NCBI GenBank assembly: GCA_041395745.1
Contig: JAWKZV010000004.1
Coordinates: forward strand, 186,001-250,000
Length of the DNA: 64,000 bases
Direction: 5' to 3'
Origin: Porticoccus sp041395745
GTDB taxonomy: Bacteria; Pseudomonadota; Gammaproteobacteria; Pseudomonadales; Porticoccaceae
In this document: positions 25,690 to 33,994 of the stretch, in pieces
Position numbering within the stretch: position 1 is the stretch's first letter
Layout of the letters: the number at the start of each line of letters is the position of its first letter
The notes under the pieces: generated by a model
What the model was told of the DNA's origin: nothing
Seen by the model: only the letters and a program-made list of their open reading frames with translations
Database searches by the model: none
Position numbers and translations under genes: made by a program

Positions 25690-26853
25690 TTATTCAGAAA
25701 AATATTCCAGCACCGAATTTAAAAACCGGTGGCCTTTTTCCGTTGGTCGAATCATTTTATCCGGTTTTTCAATAAAACCTTTTTTTGCTAATTCTTCACA
25801 AACTGGTTCGATTTTTCTGAAAGACAGTCCGGTACGATCGGAAAAATAATCTTTTGGCACGCCGGCATTCAGGCGCAGGGCATTCATCATGAATTCCAGT
25901 GCGAGTTCACTATTATCAATTTGTTGGCAGCTGGCGATAAACGAGTTTTCCCGCTGCAAATAATCCGTCGGGTGACGGGTTTTTGTGGTGCGGATAATAC
26001 GCTGTTCATCGGGCAGGGTAATTTTTCCGTGTGCGCCGGCACCGATGCCTAAATAGTCCCCGAAGTGCCAGTAATTTTTATTGTGTTCTGACTCGTTTTT
26101 ATTGCGGCAAAACGCTGACACTTCGTATTGATAAAAATTATTTTCATTTAATTTTTTCAGACCGGCTTCCTGGATATTTTCCAGTATTTCATCTTTCGGT
26201 AATTGCGGTGGCCGTCGGTAAAATTCCGTATTGGGCTCAATGGTCAGTTGATACCAGGAAATATGGGTTGGCTTCAGATCGATAGCCTGCTGTAGATCTG
26301 CCAAAGCTTCCTCTTCCGTCTGCCCCGGCAGTCCGTGCATCAGGTCCAGGTTGAAATTGTCGAAGCCGGCTTCGCGGGCCATGGCCACCGCTGCAAGAGC
26401 ATTTTCGCCGCTGTGTATACGCCCCAGTTTTTGCAGGTGCAGGTCGTTGAAGCTCTGGATGCCAATGGACAGGCGATTGACTCCCACACTGCGGTAGCCG
26501 CTGAATTTTTCCTGTTCGAACGTGCCGGGGTTTGCTTCAAGGGTGATCTCGATGTTCTCGCTAAAACCGATACGCCTCCGGGCGGCCTGGATGATTCGAC
26601 CGATATTGTCGGCGGAAAACAGGCTGGGGGTGCCGCCGCCAAAAAAGATGGACTGCAGGGGGCGGCCCTGTGCATAAGGGAGCTCTATCTCCAGCTCGCG
26701 GATCAGTGCCTGGACGTATTCCTCTTCGGGTAGTGATTCCCCGGCAGCGTGTGAGTTGAAATCGCAATAGGGGCACTTGCGCACACACCAGGGGATGTGC
26801 ACGTAGAGCGACAGGGGGGGAAGAAACAGGGGGGCCGACCGCATAGGCGCCAT
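25690..26853 (-). CDS. hemW: HemW, radical SAM haem chaperone
   Basis: 387 aa. Radical SAM cluster motif CVRKCPYCDFNSH near residue 22 (CxxxCxxC), then IFFGGGTPSLF, ITLEANPGTF and GVNRLSIGIQSFND, diagnostic of HemW/HemN-like proteins; the HemN CxxxCxxCxC fourth Cys is replaced by CDF, which fits HemW. It delivers haem to respiratory enzymes in other bacteria. The start could also be ATG 26844. In Pseudomonas hemW follows the yggU/rdgB genes; here it stands convergent to the ArsM-like gene. Base composition breaks inside the gene: by my count sampled 60-base lines in 25690-26280 are 28-43 percent GC against 58 percent near the 5' end. Confidence 0.92.
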   Translation of the reverse strand: MAPMRSAPLFLPPLSLYVHIPWCVRKCPYCDFNSHAAGESLPEEEYVQALIRELEIELPYAQGRPLQSIFFGGGTPSLFSADNIGRIIQAARRRIGFSENIEITLEANPGTFEQEKFSGYRSVGVNRLSIGIQSFNDLHLQKLGRIHSGENALAAVAMAREAGFDNFNLDLMHGLPGQTEEEALADLQQAIDLKPTHISWYQLTIEPNTEFYRRPPQLPKDEILENIQEAGLKKLNENNFYQYEVSAFCRNKNESEHNKNYWHFGDYLGIGAGAHGKITLPDEQRIIRTTKTRHPTDYLQRENSFIASCQQIDNSELALEFMMNALRLNAGVPKDYFSDRTGLSFRKIEPVCEELAKKGFIEKPDKMIRPTEKGHRFLNSVLEYFSE

Positions 26854-26891
26854 TCTAGCACTTTGGGGGGTGTTTTGAGGCCGGCCCCGTG

Positions 26892-27299
26892 TCAGGTGGT
26901 GACGAGCTGTTCTTCAACGGTTACACGCTTGCGCTGGAAGGCGTAGTAATACAGGAGAATGATGGCCCCTATGGAGAACGGGATCATTGCCAGGTATTTG
27001 CCCTCGAAAAGCCCGAAAACAAGAAGTTCATCAAAGCCAAAAAATTCGCTGATCATCCACAGGGAATTGGCGCTGATCCAGCAGGCGACCGCCAGGTTGT
27101 GAGCCAGTTCGGCCGCGAGGTGGCGGGTACGCCAGGCAATAAACATCGCCACGCTCAGAGTTGGCACGATCATCAGCAGGCCGAGCAGCTTCCACACCAT
27201 GCACCAGCTGATATCCTTGACCAGCCAAAAAACAATGTGCAGGTTTTCCATCCGGCGGTGTCTGGCCGGGACTTGGTACATCGGTTCGTCTTGTCTCAT
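26892..27299 (-). CDS. Small four-helix membrane protein of unknown function
   Basis: 135 aa, or 129 from the second Met (MYQVPARHRRM). Four hydrophobic segments are clear: about 22-45 (IVFWLVKDISWCMVWKLLG), 45-58, 68-90 (NLAVACWISANSLWMISEFF) and 100-122 (MIPFSIGAIILLYYYAF). Conserved-looking Trp, Lys, Asp and Glu residues lie inside or next to helices (LVKDISW, SEFFGFDE), suggesting a functional rather than structural role. I do not recognise a named family. It lies 38 bases from hemW, with which it may be co-transcribed. Confidence 0.65.
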   Translation of the reverse strand: MRQDEPMYQVPARHRRMENLHIVFWLVKDISWCMVWKLLGLLMIVPTLSVAMFIAWRTRHLAAELAHNLAVACWISANSLWMISEFFGFDELLVFGLFEGKYLAMIPFSIGAIILLYYYAFQRKRVTVEEQLVTT

Positions 27300-27506
27300 G
27301 TCAAAGTGACTCCGAACAGTTGAATGCCACAGGTCGGCAACGGCTTTTCCGGTGTATGTGTATCTTTGAGTACAGTAGCCAATGGCTTGGTGGCACTAGG
27401 GCGCAATTGAACATTCGAATCAGAGCAAAGGCAACTGAGATAAAAACAGCCCGGAAAGAGGAGCCAGCCCATCAATGCCGTTATTGGCTGTCGGTTTCAG
27501 ATCAGT

Positions 27507-28538
27507 CTAGAAAGAATAAGAGATCGACAGGGAGCCGTATTGGTGGGGGTCTTCCTGCTCCTCAAATTCACGGGTGCGGAAAACTTTTGCATAGGAAATT
27601 TTCCAGCCGTCCACCAGAAAGCTGAAACCGATAGCGGCATCCGCAACCACAGGGCGCCGGTCGACGCTATGGCTGTCCTCGAAAGTATTGCCATCGAGAA
27701 AAATATCCCGGGCGACCAGACGGGTGTCCACAGACACAAAGGCATGCAGGCCGCAGATCCAGCGCTGGCAGTAACGTGCGTCACCGCGCCCGGGGGCGCT
27801 ATTGTCTCCCCCGGGCCGCAGGGAGGCGGTTCCAAAGTCCTGTGGCAGTCGCCAGCCGATGCGGTACTCGCCGCCAAAGTTGAGATAGGTGGCCACGTTG
27901 CCGAGACTGACGCCACTGTGGGCAATGAAATCCTGGTGTGGCCAGTGATCCGAGAGTTTGAAGCGTTGCTTGTGTTCGTATACCAGCTGTAATCCCAGTT
28001 CATTTTCCAGTTGGTTATCCCAGCCATTGAACTTGTCGATATCGCGAATCTCGTGGATGAAATCCTGCCCCTCCTCCGCCAGGGACGCCGGACCGACCAT
28101 GCCAACATTCAGTTCCAGGCTGTCCAGTTGTTCTTCATCTCGAACGTGATAGGCGAAACCGAGATAGAGAAACCCGGCGTAGGGCCGATCGTCCTCCAGC
28201 AACTCCCGGGCCTCCTTGTCTGTGGGGGTAAACATCAGTTGGCCGAAGCTGACCACCAGGTTGCGTTGCAACTCTTCTTCATCCTTGAGTCCGTGGAAAA
28301 ATCGCAACCGGCGGTTGGTGCTGCGCACCCAGCCGGGCAGGCTGGGATCTTCCAGATAGGAGGTGAGGTCCGGCGAGTTGCAGGAAAAACGAATGCCGTT
28401 GGTGTAGTAACGGTCTGTTTCACCAAACAGATCATTCTCCAGATACAGATTCAGTGTCTCACAGAATCTCGGACGCTCCTCCCCGGCCAGGCAGAACAGT
28501 GGCAGTGACGCGAGGATGAGTGCAATCAGTGGTCTCAT
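27507..28538 (-). CDS. LpxR-like lipid A deacylase (outer membrane)
   Basis: 343 aa from ATG 28538, chosen for the signal peptide MRPLIALILASLPLFCLAG; a start 30 bases upstream is possible. The N terminus has YLENDLFGETDRYYTNGIRF, the LpxR/DUF2219 signature whose Asn and Asp line the active site in Salmonella LpxR, and FIAHSGVSLGNVATYLNFG carries the likely catalytic His and Ser. The barrel ends YGSLSISYSF with a terminal Phe. Two extra cysteines (ARYCQRWICGLHA) could form a loop disulfide. LpxR removes the 3'-acyloxyacyl group of lipid A. The next gene, divergent, handles lysophospholipids, so this area concerns envelope lipid remodelling. Confidence 0.82.
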   Translation of the reverse strand: MRPLIALILASLPLFCLAGEERPRFCETLNLYLENDLFGETDRYYTNGIRFSCNSPDLTSYLEDPSLPGWVRSTNRRLRFFHGLKDEEELQRNLVVSFGQLMFTPTDKEARELLEDDRPYAGFLYLGFAYHVRDEEQLDSLELNVGMVGPASLAEEGQDFIHEIRDIDKFNGWDNQLENELGLQLVYEHKQRFKLSDHWPHQDFIAHSGVSLGNVATYLNFGGEYRIGWRLPQDFGTASLRPGGDNSAPGRGDARYCQRWICGLHAFVSVDTRLVARDIFLDGNTFEDSHSVDRRPVVADAAIGFSFLVDGWKISYAKVFRTREFEEQEDPHQYGSLSISYSF

Positions 28539-28640
28539 GGGATTGGCCGGGGAAACAGTCTTCATCATAGCGGCAAAGGCGCCATTGAATAACACCCATG
28601 AGACCGGCAAGATGCTTCATCGTTTCATTTGGAGATCGCT

Positions 28641-30521
28641 GTGAAAGGAAAAGGATGGTCGGACCTGATGCGTTCACGGCGTTTTCTGCCGCTGTTCCTG
28701 ACCCAGTTCTTCGGAGCACTCAACGACAATCTCTACAAGAACGCCCTGCTGGTGATCATCGTCAGCGCCGGAATAGCTGGAACAGGTAATGTGAACACGG
28801 TCGTCAACCTGGCTGCGGGGCTGTTCATATTGCCGTTCTTCCTATTCTCAGCCCTGGCGGGGCAGATGGCCGACAAGTATGAAAAGTCTCGCATCATTCG
28901 CCAAATCAAACTGGCCGAGATCGTCATTATGCTGCTCGGCGGTTTGGCGTTCCTGGTCGGCTCCCTGTGGATGCTGTTGGGGGTACTGTTCCTGATGGGC
29001 ACCCAGTCGGCATTTTTCGGTCCGGTGAAATACGCCATCCTGCCGCAGCATCTGGCGGAGGACGAGTTGGTGGCCGGTAACGCCAGGGTCGGCATGGGCA
29101 CGTTTGTATCGATTCTGATCGGCACCATTGCCGGCAGCCTGATCGGTGGTTCCTCCAACGCCCAGTGGCTGGCAGGCGCGGTAGTGATTGTGGTGGCTCT
29201 GGTGGGCTGGCTGAGCAGTCGCGCCATCCCTCTGGCAGAGCCCCGTGCCGAGGGGCTGAAACTGGACTGGAATGCCCCGCGGATCAGCTGGCAGTTGATC
29301 CGGCTGGCGGCGGAAAAGCGCACGGTATTTCTGCCCATCTTGGGCATTTCATGGTTCTGGATGTTAGGCGCCAGCTACCTGACCCAGATGCCCAATTTTA
29401 CGGTGACAGTATTGAAGGGAGAGCCCGGAGTAATCGCCCTGGTGCTGTCTGCCTTTACCATCGGCGTGGCGGTGGGTTCCATGCTCTGTGACCGGCTCAG
29501 TGGCCCGCGGGTGGAAATCGGGCTGGTGCCCCTGGGTGCCATTGGGCTGAGCCTGTTGGGGATTGACCTGTATTTTGCAGCGGAGGCCTACCACAGCGAT
29601 GTCCGCCTGGATCCGTTGGCTTTTCTGGCTCAAATGGCTGGATGGCGAGTGTTGCTGGATATCCTGCTGCTGGGGTTGTTTGGCGGCCTCTACATCGTGC
29701 CGCTGTATGCCATGGTGCAGGCGCGCACTGACCCGGACAAGCGGGCGCGCATTATCGGCAGCAACAATATTCTCAACGCGCTGTTCATGGTGTTGGCCAG
29801 CATATTGGGCATGCTGTTTCTCGGTGTGGCCGGCTTCAGTATCGCCCAGCTGTTCCTCACCCTGGCGTTGATGAATATTGCAGTGGCACTGTTTATTTTC
29901 CTGCAGGTCCCGGAATTCACCATGCGTTTCCTGGTGTGGCTGATGGGACACAGCCTGTACCGGGTGGCCCACCACGGCCTGGACCAGATTCCCCTGCGCG
30001 GGGCGGCAGTGATTGTCTGCAACCATGTCAGCTACGTGGATGCGCTGTTACTGGCGGGGGCGGTGCGGCGGCCGATCCGCTTCATCATGTACAAACCGAT
30101 TTACGAGTTGCCAGTACTGAATTTTATCTTTCGCACCGGTGGAGCGATTCCCATCTGTTCGCCCAGGGAGGACGCCGAGGCCTACGAGCGCGCTATGGAA
30201 GAGATTGCCAAGGCCCTGGAGCGGGGCCAGTTGCTGTGCCTGTTTCCCGAAGGCAAACTGACTCATGATGGCGAGATCGATACCTTCAAGCCGGGTATCG
30301 AGCGCATACTGGAGCGCAACCCGGTGCCGGTGGTGCCGATGGCGCTGCGCGGCCTGTGGCGCAGTTTTTTCAGCCGCAGCAACGGCGGCGCTTTCCGAAA
30401 GCCATTCCGACCTGGTTGGCGCAGGGTGGAAGTGGTCGCCGGAATACCGGTGGCGGCTGCCGAAGCCAGTGCCCCCCATTTACAGATGCTCGTCAGCGAG
30501 CTGCGGGGCGAAGACCGTTAA
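28641..30521 (+). CDS. LplT-like MFS transporter fused to PlsC-type acyltransferase
   Basis: 626 aa from GTG 28641 (GGAG 6 bases upstream); a TTG at 28629 also opens the frame. Residues 1-410 are an MFS transporter of the LplT kind (FFGALNDNLYKNALLV, AGQMADKYEKSRIIR). From about 430 a PlsC domain follows: NHVSYVD (HxxxxD), FRTGGAIPIC, LFPEGKLT and the VPVVPMALRGLW block. Together these would flip lyso-phospholipid inward and reacylate it, as LplT and Aas do in E. coli; the third AMP-binding (acyl-ACP synthetase) domain of Aas is absent, so an acyl donor must come from elsewhere. It could act in outer-membrane lipid repair next to LpxR. Confidence 0.85.
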   Translation: MKGKGWSDLMRSRRFLPLFLTQFFGALNDNLYKNALLVIIVSAGIAGTGNVNTVVNLAAGLFILPFFLFSALAGQMADKYEKSRIIRQIKLAEIVIMLLGGLAFLVGSLWMLLGVLFLMGTQSAFFGPVKYAILPQHLAEDELVAGNARVGMGTFVSILIGTIAGSLIGGSSNAQWLAGAVVIVVALVGWLSSRAIPLAEPRAEGLKLDWNAPRISWQLIRLAAEKRTVFLPILGISWFWMLGASYLTQMPNFTVTVLKGEPGVIALVLSAFTIGVAVGSMLCDRLSGPRVEIGLVPLGAIGLSLLGIDLYFAAEAYHSDVRLDPLAFLAQMAGWRVLLDILLLGLFGGLYIVPLYAMVQARTDPDKRARIIGSNNILNALFMVLASILGMLFLGVAGFSIAQLFLTLALMNIAVALFIFLQVPEFTMRFLVWLMGHSLYRVAHHGLDQIPLRGAAVIVCNHVSYVDALLLAGAVRRPIRFIMYKPIYELPVLNFIFRTGGAIPICSPREDAEAYERAMEEIAKALERGQLLCLFPEGKLTHDGEIDTFKPGIERILERNPVPVVPMALRGLWRSFFSRSNGGAFRKPFRPGWRRVEVVAGIPVAAAEASAPHLQMLVSELRGEDR

Positions 30522-30552
30522 TAACCAGTAGCACCCCTGAGGAGGGCTGGCG

Positions 30553-31821
30553 ATGGGCAAATTGAAACTCCACTGGCAGATGTTGATCGCCATTGTGGCT
30601 GCGATACTGGTGGGCCTGTTGGCAGGCAAGGATGGCGTGGTGCTTGGCATTCATCTCTACGATGTCTTTGATTTTGTCGGCACGCTGTTTCTCAATGCTC
30701 TGAAAATGATCATTGTGCCCCTGGTCATGTCGTCGATTATTGTCGGCGTGGCCAGCCTCGGCGGCGGGGACAACCTTGGGCGGCTCAGTGCCAAGACCAT
30801 AGCTTTTTATATGTCCACCAGCTTGCTGGCTATTTTGATCGGGCTGCTGCTGGTGAACCTGCTGACCCCCGGTATCGTCGACGGCATGGCGGCGGGCGGC
30901 CTGCTCAACCTCAGTGATCCGGAAGCGCTTGCCGGACAGCTGGAACAGGTGGACGGGCGCGGTGCTGCAGATATCACCGCAGTGTTTCTGCGCATGGTGC
31001 CACCGAATATCGTCAAAGCAGCTTCCGATGGCCGCATGCTCGGACTGATCTTCTTCAGCCTGTTGTTCGGGGTGTTCATGACCCGCATCAGCCGCACTTA
31101 CGGGCAGACCGTGCTGAGCTTCTGGACCGGCGTCTACGAAGTGATGATGCAAATGACCCTGTTCATCATGAAGTTCGCGCCCCTGGGGGTGTTCGGGCTG
31201 GTGGCTAAAACTGTGGCCGCCACCGGGTTTGGGGCGTTTCAGCCGCTGCTGGTGTTTTTCCTGACTGTGGTGCTGGGGTTGGGGATTCACGTTTTCATCA
31301 CCTTGAGCCTGATGTTGCGGTTGGCAGGTATCAACCCGTTGCGCCACTACCGGGCCATGATGCCGGCCGTGCTGACGGCATTCTCCACGGCGTCCTCCTC
31401 CGGTACCCTGCCGGTGACCATTGAGTGCGTGGAAAAAAATGCCGGTGTCTCCAACCGCACCAGCTCCTTTGTGCTGCCCTTGGGGGCCACCATCAACATG
31501 GATGGCACGGCGCTCTACGAGTGTGTGGCGGCCATGTTTATCGCCCAGGCCTACGGGTTGGAGCTGAGCTTTGTCTCCCAGTTCGTTATCGTGCTGGTGG
31601 CGCTGTTGACATCCATCGGTGTGGCCGGAATTCCTGCCGCCAGCCTGGTGGCCATTACCGTGATCCTCGGCGCTGTCGGCCTGCCACCGGAGGGGATCGG
31701 CATGCTGCTGGTGACTGATCGAGTCCTCGACATGATTCGTACCGCGGTGAACGTGTTCAGTGATTCCTGCGGCGCCGTGGTGATCGCCCGCAGCGAGGGG
31801 GAGACGGACGTACTCAGCTGA
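30553..31821 (+). CDS. Dicarboxylate/amino acid:cation symporter (DAACS family)
   Basis: 422-aa sodium- or proton-coupled secondary transporter of the GltP/DctA/Glt(Ph) type. Eight TM segments; HP1 tip SSSGTLPVTIEC and TM7 NMDGTALYE (the NMDGT motif that binds substrate and Na+) are visible, and the TM8 region reads RTAVNVFSDSCGAVVIAR. NMDGT with SSSGTLP fits glutamate/aspartate or dicarboxylates; the specificity-setting residue in TM8 is not resolved. GAGGAGG precedes the ATG. 31 bases from the acyltransferase fusion; followed by a terminator. Confidence 0.9.
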   Translation: MGKLKLHWQMLIAIVAAILVGLLAGKDGVVLGIHLYDVFDFVGTLFLNALKMIIVPLVMSSIIVGVASLGGGDNLGRLSAKTIAFYMSTSLLAILIGLLLVNLLTPGIVDGMAAGGLLNLSDPEALAGQLEQVDGRGAADITAVFLRMVPPNIVKAASDGRMLGLIFFSLLFGVFMTRISRTYGQTVLSFWTGVYEVMMQMTLFIMKFAPLGVFGLVAKTVAATGFGAFQPLLVFFLTVVLGLGIHVFITLSLMLRLAGINPLRHYRAMMPAVLTAFSTASSSGTLPVTIECVEKNAGVSNRTSSFVLPLGATINMDGTALYECVAAMFIAQAYGLELSFVSQFVIVLVALLTSIGVAGIPAASLVAITVILGAVGLPPEGIGMLLVTDRVLDMIRTAVNVFSDSCGAVVIARSEGETDVLS

Positions 31822-31842
31822 TCAGGCTGGTTTCGGAACATT

Positions 31843-31873
31843 AAAAAAAGCCCGGCATTGCCGGGCTTTTTTT
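31843..31873. terminator. Bidirectional Rho-independent terminator
   Basis: GCCCGGC/GCCGGGC with an ATT loop between seven A and seven T, ending the symporter gene and the opposing phosphate transporter gene. Confidence 0.93.
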
Positions 31874-31893
31874 ATGGTTCGTGTAACGGCTGC

Positions 31894-33168
31894 TTAGCTG
31901 AACAAGCCCTTGAAGAAGTAGAAGAACAGGATGGCCAAGCCGGCCCCTGCGGGCAGAGTGACCAGCCAGGACATGAAAATGGTACCGATGATGCGCAGGT
32001 TAAGGGCTGCGATACCACGTGCCAGGCCGACGCCGAGGACGGCCCCCACTAGGGTGTGGGTGGTGGAAATGGGTAAGCCGGTTCCGGAAGCGAGAACCAC
32101 CGTGGCCGCAGCACCCAGTTCAGCGGCAAAACCGCGGCTGGGGGTCAGTTCGGTGATTTTTTTGCCCACGGTGCCCATCACCTTGAAGCCGTATGTGGCC
32201 AGACCCAGCACAATGCCCACACCGCCGAGTAGTAGTATCCAGTGAGGCATGGTGCTCTTTGCCTCGACCGCGCCGGATTTGACCACATTGACGACTGCTG
32301 CCAGAGGGCCAACGGCGTTGGCCACATCATTGGAGCCGTGGGCAAAAGCCATGGCGCAGGCGGTGAAAACCATCAGGATGGCAAACACCCTTTCCACGTT
32401 GGCAAAGCGGTTGACCCGCTCGGCTTCCAGGTCCGGTTTTACCCGGCTCAGGAGCACAGTGCCCAGCGCCATTACTGCCAGGCCGATAACCAGGGCGATC
32501 AGGGTACACTGACCGAAACTGAGGTGAATGCCGACATCCTTGAATACATGCTTCAATCCTTTCAGCATGGTGACCATGGCGATCAGGAAGCCCACGGCGA
32601 ACATGTAGAAGGGAATGATCTTCTTGGCGCGCATAAAGGGATCGTCCTGGGTCAGGATCAATCGTTGGACGCTGCGGAAGAGCATGTAGGAGAGCGCGCC
32701 GGCCAGCAGTGGGGAAACCACCCAGCTGGCGACAATACTGCCCACTTTGTCCCAATCCACGGCGCTGGCTGAAATCCCTACCGAAGCAAAACCGACGATG
32801 GCGCCGACAATGGAATGGGTGGTGGAGACGGGCCAGCCCATAATACTGGCCAGCAACAGCCAGGTGCCCGCGGCCAGCAGGGCGGAGATCATGCCAAACA
32901 CAAGCAACTCCGGCTGCCCGGCCATGACAGCGGGATCGATGATGCCCTTGCGTATTGTTTCGGTGACCTCACCGCCAGCCAGGTAAGCGCCGGCGAATTC
33001 AAAGATCATGGCAATGAAAATGGCCTGTTTGACAGACAGCGCCCTGGAACCGACAGATGTGCCCATGGCATTGGCGACATCGTTGGCTCCCACGCCCCAG
33101 GCCATGAATACCCCGAATACACAGGCCAGAATAATCAGGATCTGGCCGTACTCAGCAAATAGTGTCAT
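31894..33168 (-). CDS. pit: Low-affinity inorganic phosphate transporter PiT
   Basis: 424-aa inner-membrane phosphate:cation symporter with duplicated halves. First PD001131-like signature: GANDVANAMGTSVGSRAL; second GSNDVANAVGPLAAV, with SVLGGPVSTTH-like SPVSTTHSIVG and PISTTHTLVG repeats, all typical of PiT/PHO-4 carriers. Ten to twelve TM segments. It follows the PhoU-like gene by 33 bases, the standard pair in gammaproteobacteria; the pair works with divalent metal-phosphate. Both lie near ppx-ppk1, another phosphate function, but in separate operons. Confidence 0.95.
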   Translation of the reverse strand: MTLFAEYGQILIILACVFGVFMAWGVGANDVANAMGTSVGSRALSVKQAIFIAMIFEFAGAYLAGGEVTETIRKGIIDPAVMAGQPELLVFGMISALLAAGTWLLLASIMGWPVSTTHSIVGAIVGFASVGISASAVDWDKVGSIVASWVVSPLLAGALSYMLFRSVQRLILTQDDPFMRAKKIIPFYMFAVGFLIAMVTMLKGLKHVFKDVGIHLSFGQCTLIALVIGLAVMALGTVLLSRVKPDLEAERVNRFANVERVFAILMVFTACAMAFAHGSNDVANAVGPLAAVVNVVKSGAVEAKSTMPHWILLLGGVGIVLGLATYGFKVMGTVGKKITELTPSRGFAAELGAAATVVLASGTGLPISTTHTLVGAVLGVGLARGIAALNLRIIGTIFMSWLVTLPAGAGLAILFFYFFKGLFS

Positions 33169-33201
33169 TGGTTTGTGTTCCCGTTAGTCTTTTTTGTTGG
33201 C

Positions 33202-33882
33202 TTAGCGGGCGAGCAGCAATTGCAATTTGCCACCCACACTTTGCGAGAGGTCGGCCACTTCACCGATGATGTCGATGACTTGATACAGGAACATGGCATC
33301 AATCGGTGGCAGGTTTTTTTCCTGTTCAAACAGGCTGTGGCGAATCTCCTGTTCGAGTTGGTCAGTGCGATCCTCCAGAGCATCCAGTTCACGGATCAGG
33401 TTTTCTACAAAATCCACTTCCTTGCCGATAAAGCCTACTTCGAGTAATTCGTCCAGTTCGTTGATCGCCTTGTGAGCCTGGCGGCAGGCTTCGACAGAGG
33501 CGCTGACAAATTCGATCATCGGCTGCTCGAGCCCTTGTGGGATGACCATCTTGCGTCCCAGCATCAGGCCAGCGATATCCTTGGAGCGGTTGGCGATGCG
33601 GTCCTGCTGGCTGAGCATGTTGAGCAGGTCGGTGCGGTCGATGGGCATGAACAGGCTTTTGGGCAGATGCAAACGCAGCTTGCGCTTCATGGCATCGGCT
33701 TCGTGTTCCAGTTCAGACATGCGGTCGAATACGTTGGAAGCCTGCTGCCAGTCGGCGGCGATGGCGGCCGTGACAAAATCACACAGCAATTCGGTGCAGG
33801 AGACCACAACGGTCATGTGGGATTGCAGGGGACTGATTGGAGACTTACCAAAGAGGCTGGAAAGAGGGTTATTGAAAACCAT
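33202..33882 (-). CDS. PhoU-like DUF47/TIGR00153 protein, Pit accessory
   Basis: 226 aa from ATG 33882 (AGGAGG 8 bases upstream). All-alpha PhoU-like protein: two three-helix bundles with the metal-coordinating ExxH/ExxxD motifs (SELEHEADAMKRKL near residue 50, ALEDRTDQLEQEI near 180). Proteins of this family, always next to pit genes, are thought to regulate or gate the transporter. GKSPISPLQSHM is a family-like N terminus. First gene of the pit operon. Confidence 0.9.
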   Translation of the reverse strand: MVFNNPLSSLFGKSPISPLQSHMTVVVSCTELLCDFVTAAIAADWQQASNVFDRMSELEHEADAMKRKLRLHLPKSLFMPIDRTDLLNMLSQQDRIANRSKDIAGLMLGRKMVIPQGLEQPMIEFVSASVEACRQAHKAINELDELLEVGFIGKEVDFVENLIRELDALEDRTDQLEQEIRHSLFEQEKNLPPIDAMFLYQVIDIIGEVADLSQSVGGKLQLLLAR

Positions 33883-33910
33883 GGGTCGTCCTCCTTTTTT
33901 GTAGGGCGCG

Positions 33911-33952
33911 AGTATATGAATCTGAAACAAAAATGTCACACACAAGTGACAT
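33911..33952 (-). promoter_or_regulatory. Promoter of the PhoU-like/pit operon overlapped by an inverted repeat
   Basis: Minus strand: GTGACA (-35, 33934-33939), 17-base spacer, TATACT (-10, 33911-33916), 5 of 6 matches each, 28 bases before the start codon. A perfect 7-bp inverted repeat, ATGTCAC/GTGACAT with 6-base centre (33933-33952), covers the -35 box. It is not a Pho box, which would be a direct repeat; a different repressor is likely. Confidence 0.65.
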
Positions 33953-33994
33953 GAATAAGCGGAAAAGTGGTGGCCGCAAGCCGGTCACTCCTGC

